Positions 59,054-64,000 of a stretch of 64,000 bases of DNA are shown one piece after another; the stretch's first letter is position 1; the number at the start of each line of letters is the position of its first letter. The stretch is taken from assembly GCF_007828215.1 (NCBI RefSeq), contig NZ_VIUE01000019.1:1-64000 (forward strand), read 5' to 3'. The notes under the pieces are model-generated. The model made no database searches. It was not told the DNA's origin and saw only the letters and a list, made by a program, of their open reading frames with translations. A program made the translations under genes and the position numbers. The DNA comes from Pseudomonas sp. SJZ074. GTDB taxonomy: Bacteria > Pseudomonadota > Gammaproteobacteria > Pseudomonadales > Pseudomonadaceae.

Positions 59054-59853
59054 GTGCGTATTCATTGAGAGGTTTGCGCTGGTTCGAAGCCTTGAGTGGC
59101 GATGCCAGCGCGGTACAAGGTTTGCCTGCTTCGTTGAAAGTCGCCGATGTCCGCCTGGGCGAGCAAACCGTACGCCTGCTGGCGGTGGTGGCCGATCCCG
59201 ACAACCGTTTCCCACGGGCGCGCAACGGCGAAGTCGGCTTGCTGGAAGGCTGGGGCTTGGCCAAGGCGGTGGATGACGCCATTGCCGCCGACCGCGATGC
59301 GCCTGCCAAGCGCCCACTGATCGCCATTGTCGACGTACCGAGCCAGGCCTATGGCCGACGCGAAGAAGCCCTGGGCATTCATCAGGCCTTGGCCGGCGCG
59401 GCGGACAGCTATGCCCGTGCGCGACTGGCCGGGCACCCGGTGATTGGCTTGCTGGTGGGCAAGGCGATGTCGGGGGCGTTCCTGGCCCACGGCTACCAGG
59501 CCAACCGGCTGATCGCCCTGCGCGATCCGGGCGTGATGGTCCACGCCATGGGCAAGGCCTCGGCGGCGCGGGTGACCTTGCGCAGTGTCGAAGAGCTTGA
59601 AACCTTGGCCGCCAGCGTGCCGCCGATGGCCTATGACATCGACAGTTTTGCCAGCCTGGGCCTGCTGTGGGAAACGTTGTCGGTGGAGCAGATCGAACAA
59701 CCGACGGCGGCTGATCTGGCGCGGGTGACCGATTGTCTGCAACAGGCGATCAGTGATGTTGCCACTGCGCCTCGCGACTTACGCAGCCGCCTCGGTGCGG
59801 CCCATCGGGCCGCCTCCAGCACGGTTCGCCAATTGTTGAGCGCGCAGTGGTGA
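59050..59853 (+). CDS. mdcE: Malonyl-S-ACP decarboxylase gamma subunit
   Basis: A 267-residue partner of MdcD with the matching carboxyltransferase fold. Typical segments are VADPDNRFPRARNGEVGLLEGWGLAKAV, IVDVPSQAYGRREEALGIHQALAGAADSYARARLAGHPVIGLLVGKAMSGAFLAHGYQANRLIALRDPGVMVHAMGK. It starts four bases inside mdcD and ends four bases inside mdcG. Confidence 0.96.
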   Translation: MSAYSLRGLRWFEALSGDASAVQGLPASLKVADVRLGEQTVRLLAVVADPDNRFPRARNGEVGLLEGWGLAKAVDDAIAADRDAPAKRPLIAIVDVPSQAYGRREEALGIHQALAGAADSYARARLAGHPVIGLLVGKAMSGAFLAHGYQANRLIALRDPGVMVHAMGKASAARVTLRSVEELETLAASVPPMAYDIDSFASLGLLWETLSVEQIEQPTAADLARVTDCLQQAISDVATAPRDLRSRLGAAHRAASSTVRQLLSAQW

Positions 59854-60470
59854 ACAACCTCATGGCCCACGACCTGCTCTGGGGGCTGACCCCGGAGCGG
59901 TTGCCTGCGGATGCGCCGGCCTGGGCCGTTGAAGCCTTGAGTCTCGGGCAACCGGTGGTGGTGCGAAGGGCGATGTGCGCTGCGGGATACGTTGCGGTGG
60001 GCGTGCGCGGGCAATCGCGGGAACAACGTTACGCCACGTCGATACCGGTGGTGGCGATCAAACGCCGGGTGCGCCCCGAAGACCTATGTCACGTCGAATC
60101 CCGTCGCGACCTGCCGGCCTTGCACGCGCTGTCCCGGCTGCGTCCGTTGCTCGACGCCAGCGGTTGGACCTGGGGCATCAGTGGCAGCACCGGGTTCGAA
60201 CTGGCCAGCGGTATCGAGGTGCTGCATGAGCGCAGCGACCTGGACCTGATCCTGCGCACGCCGCAACCGCTGGATCGCCTTCAGGCCAGGGAGTTGCTGG
60301 CGCAGTTGGACGGCTCGGCATGCGCCGTGGATATGCAATTGCAAACCCCCTGCGGCGGCGTCGCCTTGCGCGAGTGGGCGGGAGCGTCGCCTCGGGTCTT
60401 GCTCAAGGATAATGTTCAGGCCCGGCTGGTGAGCGATCCTTGGCAGCCTTCAATGGAGCAGGTCGCGTGA
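59850..60470 (+). CDS. mdcG: Phosphoribosyl-dephospho-CoA transferase MdcG
   Basis: A 206-residue nucleotidyltransferase that attaches the prosthetic group to the serine of MdcC. The catalytic acidic pair is in LHERSDLDLILRTP, preceded by WGISGSTGFELASG. The N-terminal HDLLWGLTPERLP is the family start. I chose the GTG that overlaps the mdcE stop (GTGA); an ATG four codons later (MAHDLLWG) is equally possible. Confidence 0.93.
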   Translation: MNNLMAHDLLWGLTPERLPADAPAWAVEALSLGQPVVVRRAMCAAGYVAVGVRGQSREQRYATSIPVVAIKRRVRPEDLCHVESRRDLPALHALSRLRPLLDASGWTWGISGSTGFELASGIEVLHERSDLDLILRTPQPLDRLQARELLAQLDGSACAVDMQLQTPCGGVALREWAGASPRVLLKDNVQARLVSDPWQPSMEQVA

Positions 60471-61387
60471 GCAGTCTCTTCGTCTTTCCCGGCCAGGGTG
60501 CGCAGCGCGTGGGCATGCTCCATGGGCTGGCGCCGCTGATTCTGGAAGAGGCGGGGGATGTGCTCGGTGAAGACGTCTTGCGACTGGACAGCGCCGGGGC
60601 GTTGCAATCGACCCGCGCCGTGCAGCTGTGCCTGCTGATCGCCGGCGTGGCGGCGGCCCGCCGATTACTTGAACAAGCCCCCGCGCCGGATTATGTGGCA
60701 GGGTTGTCCATCGGTGCGTATCCGGCGGCGGTCGTTGCCGGGGCGCTGGGCTTCGAGGATGCGCTGCGGCTGGTCAGCCTGCGCGGCGAACTGATGCAGC
60801 AGGCCTATCCACAAGGTTACGGCATGACCGCGATCATCGGCCTGGACCTCGCCGTAGTGGAAGGGTTGCTGGCCCAGGTGCACAGCGATGCAACGCCGGT
60901 CTACCTGGCCAATATCAACGCCGATAACCAAGTGGTCATCGCCGGCAGCGACGAAGCCATGGGCCTCGTCGCTGAACGGGCCCGTCGACAAGGCGCTGGT
61001 AAAGCCTGTCGGCTGGCGGTGAGCGTGCCCTCCCATTGCCCGCTGCTGGAGGTTCCGGCACGGACATTGGCCCAGGCGTTTGCCGAGGTGCCGTTGAAAG
61101 TACCCTCTCTGGGCTATCTCAGCGGCAGCCGTGCCCGACCGGTGATCGGCGCTGAGGCGCTGCGTGACGACCTGGCATTCAACATGTGCCGCCTCGTCGA
61201 CTGGCGCGGCACCGTGCAAAGCGCCTACGAGCGTGGCGTGCGGCTACAGATCGAACTGCCACCCGGCGCGGTACTCACCGGGCTGGCGCGCCGGGTGTTC
61301 GAGCAGGGTACCGTCATTGCCTTCGACGGTGCCCGGCTCGATACCTTGCAGGCGCTGTTGCGTGAGGAGGGAAGCCGCCAACCCTAG
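60467..61387 (+). CDS. mdcH: Malonyl transacylase MdcH
   Basis: A 306-residue acyltransferase that loads malonyl from malonyl-CoA onto the carrier protein to prime the decarboxylase. Motifs are VFPGQGAQRVGML, the nucleophile in AGLSIGAYPAAVVAGAL and the catalytic His in VSVPSHCPLLEVPA. The start is a GTG that overlaps the mdcG stop (GTGA), matching the coupling in the rest of the operon. Confidence 0.95.
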   Translation: MSSLFVFPGQGAQRVGMLHGLAPLILEEAGDVLGEDVLRLDSAGALQSTRAVQLCLLIAGVAAARRLLEQAPAPDYVAGLSIGAYPAAVVAGALGFEDALRLVSLRGELMQQAYPQGYGMTAIIGLDLAVVEGLLAQVHSDATPVYLANINADNQVVIAGSDEAMGLVAERARRQGAGKACRLAVSVPSHCPLLEVPARTLAQAFAEVPLKVPSLGYLSGSRARPVIGAEALRDDLAFNMCRLVDWRGTVQSAYERGVRLQIELPPGAVLTGLARRVFEQGTVIAFDGARLDTLQALLREEGSRQP

Positions 61388-61453
61388 ACACCGACTCAAG
61401 CTGACGAAGCACAAAAACAAAAACTTCGACGATGCACTTTGAGGACTACGACA

Positions 61454-61846
61454 ATGATTATTTACGGTGTGGCGTTTCTGGCCTTTTGTACCCTGGCGGG
61501 TATTTTCATCGGTGAGCTGCTGGGCAAATTGATTGGCGTGCCGGCCAATGTCGGTGGTGTCGGCATTGCGATGCTGCTGTTGATCGGTCTGGGCAGCTAT
61601 CTGAGCAAGCGCGGCCTGTTCAAGGGCAAGTCCGAGGCCGGTGTGGAGTTTTGGAGCGCAGTCTACATTCCCATCGTGGTCGCGATGGCGGCGCAGCAAA
61701 ACGTCTACGGCGCGCTCAAGGGCGGGCCGATGGCGATCCTGGCCGGAACCCTGGCAGTGGTGATCGCCTTTGCGTTGGTGCCGGTGCTGGTGCGCATTGG
61801 CAACAAGGATTCCCATGCCGATGTTTCCGTTAAGACGGTCGGGTGA
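61454..61846 (+). CDS. mdcL: Malonate transporter subunit MadL/MdcL
   Basis: A 130-residue membrane protein with four hydrophobic segments, including IYGVAFLAFCTLAGIFIGELLGKLIGVPANVGGVGIAMLLLIGLGSYL. It forms the malonate:Na+ symporter with the next gene. A ribosome-binding site TGAGGA precedes the ATG. It comes after mdcH with a 66-base gap and just before mdcM. Confidence 0.94.
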   Translation: MIIYGVAFLAFCTLAGIFIGELLGKLIGVPANVGGVGIAMLLLIGLGSYLSKRGLFKGKSEAGVEFWSAVYIPIVVAMAAQQNVYGALKGGPMAILAGTLAVVIAFALVPVLVRIGNKDSHADVSVKTVG

Positions 61847-61851
61847 TTGCC

Positions 61852-62616
61852 ATGTACGAATCCATGATGAAAGTCATCACCGGCTACGGCCTGATCAGCG
61901 GTTTCGCCATTGTCGGCATCACCATGTGGGTGTCCTATTGGATCAGTAGTACGTTCACCAAAGGCCGGTTGCATGGCTCGGCCATCGCCATTCTGCTTGG
62001 GCTGGTGCTCTCCTACATCGGCGGGGCAATGACTGGCGGACAGAAGGGTGTGGTGGACATTCCGCTGCTGTCTGGGATTGGGCTGCTGGGTGGTGCCATG
62101 TTGCGGGACTTCGCCATCGTCGCCACGGCGTTCGGCGTGAGCGTCGAAGAACTCAAACGCGCCGGTTTCGTTGGCGTGCTGGCGTTGTTCGTCGGTGTAG
62201 GTACGTCATTCATTGCCGGTGTCGGCGTGGCGATGGCCTTCGGTTATACCGACTCGGTGAGCTTGACCACTATCGGCGCGGGAGCGGTGACCTATATCGT
62301 CGGGCCGGTGACCGGAGCGGCTATCGGTGCCAGTTCCGAAGTGATGGCGTTGTCCATTGCCGCCGGTTTGATCAAGGCGATCCTGGTGATGGTGGCGACG
62401 CCGTTCGTAGCGCCGATGATCGGTCTGAATAATCCCCGTAGCGCAGTGATCTTCGGTGGCCTGATGGGCACCTCCAGCGGCGTGGCCGGTGGCCTGGCGG
62501 CGACGGATCCTAAGCTGGTGCCATACGGTTGCCTGACGGCGGCGTTCTATACGGCGCTTGGGTGCCTGCTGGGGCCTTCATTACTGTTCCTGATCATGCG
62601 GGGATTGATGGGGTAG
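61852..62616 (+). CDS. mdcM: Malonate transporter subunit MadM/MdcM
   Basis: A 254-residue membrane protein with about eight hydrophobic segments, including FAIVGITMWVSYWISSTFTKGRLHGSAIAILLGLVLSYIGGAMTGGQKG and GLMGTSSGVAGGLAATDPKLVPYG. It is the larger half of the MadL/MadM malonate carrier. I chose MYESMMKVITGYG rather than an upstream GTG. It is the last gene of the mdc operon and converges on mdcR. Confidence 0.95.
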   Translation: MYESMMKVITGYGLISGFAIVGITMWVSYWISSTFTKGRLHGSAIAILLGLVLSYIGGAMTGGQKGVVDIPLLSGIGLLGGAMLRDFAIVATAFGVSVEELKRAGFVGVLALFVGVGTSFIAGVGVAMAFGYTDSVSLTTIGAGAVTYIVGPVTGAAIGASSEVMALSIAAGLIKAILVMVATPFVAPMIGLNNPRSAVIFGGLMGTSSGVAGGLAATDPKLVPYGCLTAAFYTALGCLLGPSLLFLIMRGLMG

Positions 62617-62648
62617 GGCTTTGGACTTTCGCTGAGCGGGTTGCCCTC

Positions 62649-62720
62649 ATCGCGAGCAAGCTCGCCCCCACATTGGATCGGTGTTCACATATCCCTTGTG
62701 GGGGCGAGCTTGCTCGCGAT
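62649..62720. repeat. Short REPIN variant
   Basis: ATCGCGAGCAAGCTCGCCCC and its inverted partner GGGGGCGAGCTTGCTCGCGAT around a short core, between convergent mdcM and mdcR. The GGGGGCGAG arm marks a different REP subtype from most others in the window. Confidence 0.88.
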
Positions 62721-62736
62721 GGGGGGCGGCGCGATT

Positions 62737-63651
62737 TCAGGCCTGGCGATTGGCATACATCCGGCATTCGGCAAGCAACGCCAGCAGGTTCGGATCCCGT
62801 TCCTTGGCCTTGAGGAATACCACGCCGATGTGCTGCTGCAACCGGTACTTTTCCTGCAACGGGATCAGTTTCACCCGGTTTTCATACACCGCCGCAATCC
62901 GGCCCGGCAGCAAGGCATAGCCCACCCCGGAGCTGACCATGCTCAGCAGGGTGAAGATGTCGTTGACCTGCATCGCCACCTTCGGCTCGAACCCCGCCTG
63001 CTTGAACACCCGAACCCCGTCCTGATGCGTGGCAAACCCCTGGGTCAGGGTGATGAATGTCTCGTCGCGCACCTCGGCCAGGTCGACTTCGCTGCGCTGG
63101 GCAAAGGGTGAGTCGGCTGGTGTGGCGAGGAAGATGTCATCGGAAAACAGCGCGAGCTGCTCGCAGTCCGGGTCGTTGACGCTGTCGTCCAGGGACACCA
63201 GGATGGCATCGACTTCCATGTTCTTGAGCTTGTACAACAGGTCGATGTTCGAGCCCATGATCAGGTCGATGTTGAGTTCGCTGCGACGGATCTTCAGGCC
63301 CATGATCAACTGCGGCACGGTCTTGACCGTCAGCGAGTACAGCGATCCCAGCTTGAAGCGTTCGGCGGAGAACCCGGCGGCTTCGCGGGTCAGGCGTACG
63401 CTTTCGACCACGTCCTGGATCAGTTTCTGCGCGCGTTCTTCCAGCACATAGGCGCTTTCCAGCGGTGTGAGGTTGCGGCCTTCGTGCTTGAACAGCGGGC
63501 AGCGCAGGGCGCTTTCCAACGAATGAATGGCCCGGTGCACGCTGACGTTGCTGGTCTGCAATTGCGCCGCCGCCCGCGCCAGGTTGCCGGTGCGCATGAA
63601 GGCCAGGAATACCTCGAGTTTCTTCAGGGTCAATTCTTCGTCGATCAGCAT
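62737..63651 (-). CDS. mdcR: LysR-family regulator MdcR
   Basis: A 304-residue LysR regulator. The N-terminal helix-turn-helix is in LTLKKLEVFLAFMRTGNLARAAAQLQTSNVSVHRAIHSLESALRCPLFKHEGRNLTPLESAYVL. The rest is a two-lobed ligand domain. Its place convergent to the mdc genes fits MdcR, the activator of malonate use. Its target promoter would be far upstream, before mdcA at about 55.3 kb. Confidence 0.92.
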   Translation of the reverse strand: MLIDEELTLKKLEVFLAFMRTGNLARAAAQLQTSNVSVHRAIHSLESALRCPLFKHEGRNLTPLESAYVLEERAQKLIQDVVESVRLTREAAGFSAERFKLGSLYSLTVKTVPQLIMGLKIRRSELNIDLIMGSNIDLLYKLKNMEVDAILVSLDDSVNDPDCEQLALFSDDIFLATPADSPFAQRSEVDLAEVRDETFITLTQGFATHQDGVRVFKQAGFEPKVAMQVNDIFTLLSMVSSGVGYALLPGRIAAVYENRVKLIPLQEKYRLQQHIGVVFLKAKERDPNLLALLAECRMYANRQA

Positions 63652-63715
63652 GGGGCGGGCTCTTATTCATGTCGCTTGATTGTGCCCCAATCGACCCTTT
63701 TGGGAGGGGTTAATC

Positions 63716-63745
63716 GGTGGCGAGGGGATAAATCTCCTCGCCACC
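63716..63745. repeat. Palindrome of the GGCGAGGGG family (copy 3)
   Basis: GGTGGCGAGGGGATAAATCT and its inverse form a 30-base near-perfect palindrome, closely matching the copies at 33009 and 47646. It lies between mdcR and the last gene. Confidence 0.75.
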
Positions 63746-63836
63746 GGTGGGTTCAGAGGTAGCAGCAAACCATTGCACTTTTGCGCCGCAGGCCTGAGCC
63801 TTGGCGGCTGTTTCATCATGGAAGGGGGAGGAATCG

Positions 63837-64000
63837 ATGTATCACGGCGAACGACTGAACGCCTGGACCCATCTGGTTGGGGCAATCGCGGCGTTTATCG
63901 GCGGGGTGTGGCTGGTGGTGCTCGCCGGGTTGACCGGCGATCCGTGGAAGATCGTCAGCGTGGCGATCTATGGGTTTACCCTGCTGGTGCTGTACAGCGC
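63837..64000 (+). CDS. Hemolysin III family membrane protein, 5' part
   Basis: The first 54 codons of a gene cut by the window end. The start MYHGERLNAWTHLVGAIAAFIGG contains the E-N-T-H-L-G-like motif of hemolysin III/PAQR-type (YqfA/TrhA) proteins, followed by two hydrophobic segments. A clear GGGGGAGG ribosome-binding site precedes the ATG. The rest is outside the window. Confidence 0.85.
   Translation, partial: MYHGERLNAWTHLVGAIAAFIGGVWLVVLAGLTGDPWKIVSVAIYGFTLLVLYS

Overview
The window is a contiguous piece of a Pseudomonas chromosome, most likely from the P. fluorescens group. Evidence is the high GC content, the Pseudomonas-type REP/REPIN repeats (cores like GTGGGAGCGAGCCTGCTCGCGA) between many genes, and a gene order that follows, from memory, the P. 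aeruginosa stretch ilvD-mutM-coaD-lao-ftsYEX-rpoH-thiG-metXW-proC-pilT-pyrBC'-gshB-pilGHIJ-chpA. Nearly everything is core housekeeping sequence. The accessory material is concentrated at about 2.2-5.7 kb, 54.1-55.3 kb and in the repeats.

Layout. 0.1-2.0 kb: ilvD. 2.2-5.7 kb: an unrecognised minus-strand operon encoding a 23-residue peptide, a SagB-type flavin dehydrogenase, an AurF-like diiron N-oxygenase and a Bcr/CflA-type exporter. A strong hairpin lies between the peptide gene and the enzymes. This is the best candidate for an undescribed system, a peptide-derived small-molecule pathway. 5.8-10.4 kb: rlmI, an HDOD gene, mutM, a small exported protein, a ferredoxin and coaD. 10.5-15.0 kb: a laoABC/laoR-like long-chain alcohol oxidation locus in which laoA carries a one-base frameshift. 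A perfect operator-like palindrome lies inside the laoC promoter. 15.0-20.5 kb: sulfurtransferase, YheT hydrolase, rsmD and a pair of M16 peptidases. 20.8-24.9 kb: ftsY-ftsE-ftsX-rpoH. 25.2-35.2 kb: mtgA, a DUF423 gene, thiS, thiG, trmB, hemW, rdgB, metW, metX, yggT, proC and yggS. 35.2-43.9 kb: pilT, an NlpC/P60 hydrolase, a TM2 protein, pyrC'-pyrB-pyrR-ruvX-yqgE, tonB and gshB.

44.0-54.1 kb is the Pil-Chp chemosensory operon for type IV pili: pilG, pilH, pilI, pilJ, chpA and chpC. pilK and chpB are missing, and pilU is absent next to pilT. 54.1-55.3 kb is a small insert with a helix-turn-helix/nucleotidyltransferase gene, the decayed remnant of its probable HEPN-type partner, and two REPINs. 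55.4-63.7 kb is a complete malonate decarboxylase operon: mdcABCDEGH, the madLM-type transporter genes and the LysR regulator mdcR. The window ends in the start of a hemolysin III family gene.

How the genes work together. The mdc operon imports malonate, builds the modified acyl carrier protein and decarboxylates malonate to acetate. The chp operon relays a membrane receptor signal to pilus motors. ftsY delivers membrane proteins, and ftsEX controls septal hydrolases. pyrB and pyrC' form the aspartate transcarbamoylase holoenzyme. metX and metW belong to methionine synthesis. All functional calls are made by reading motifs and from knowledge of the families; no database search was run.
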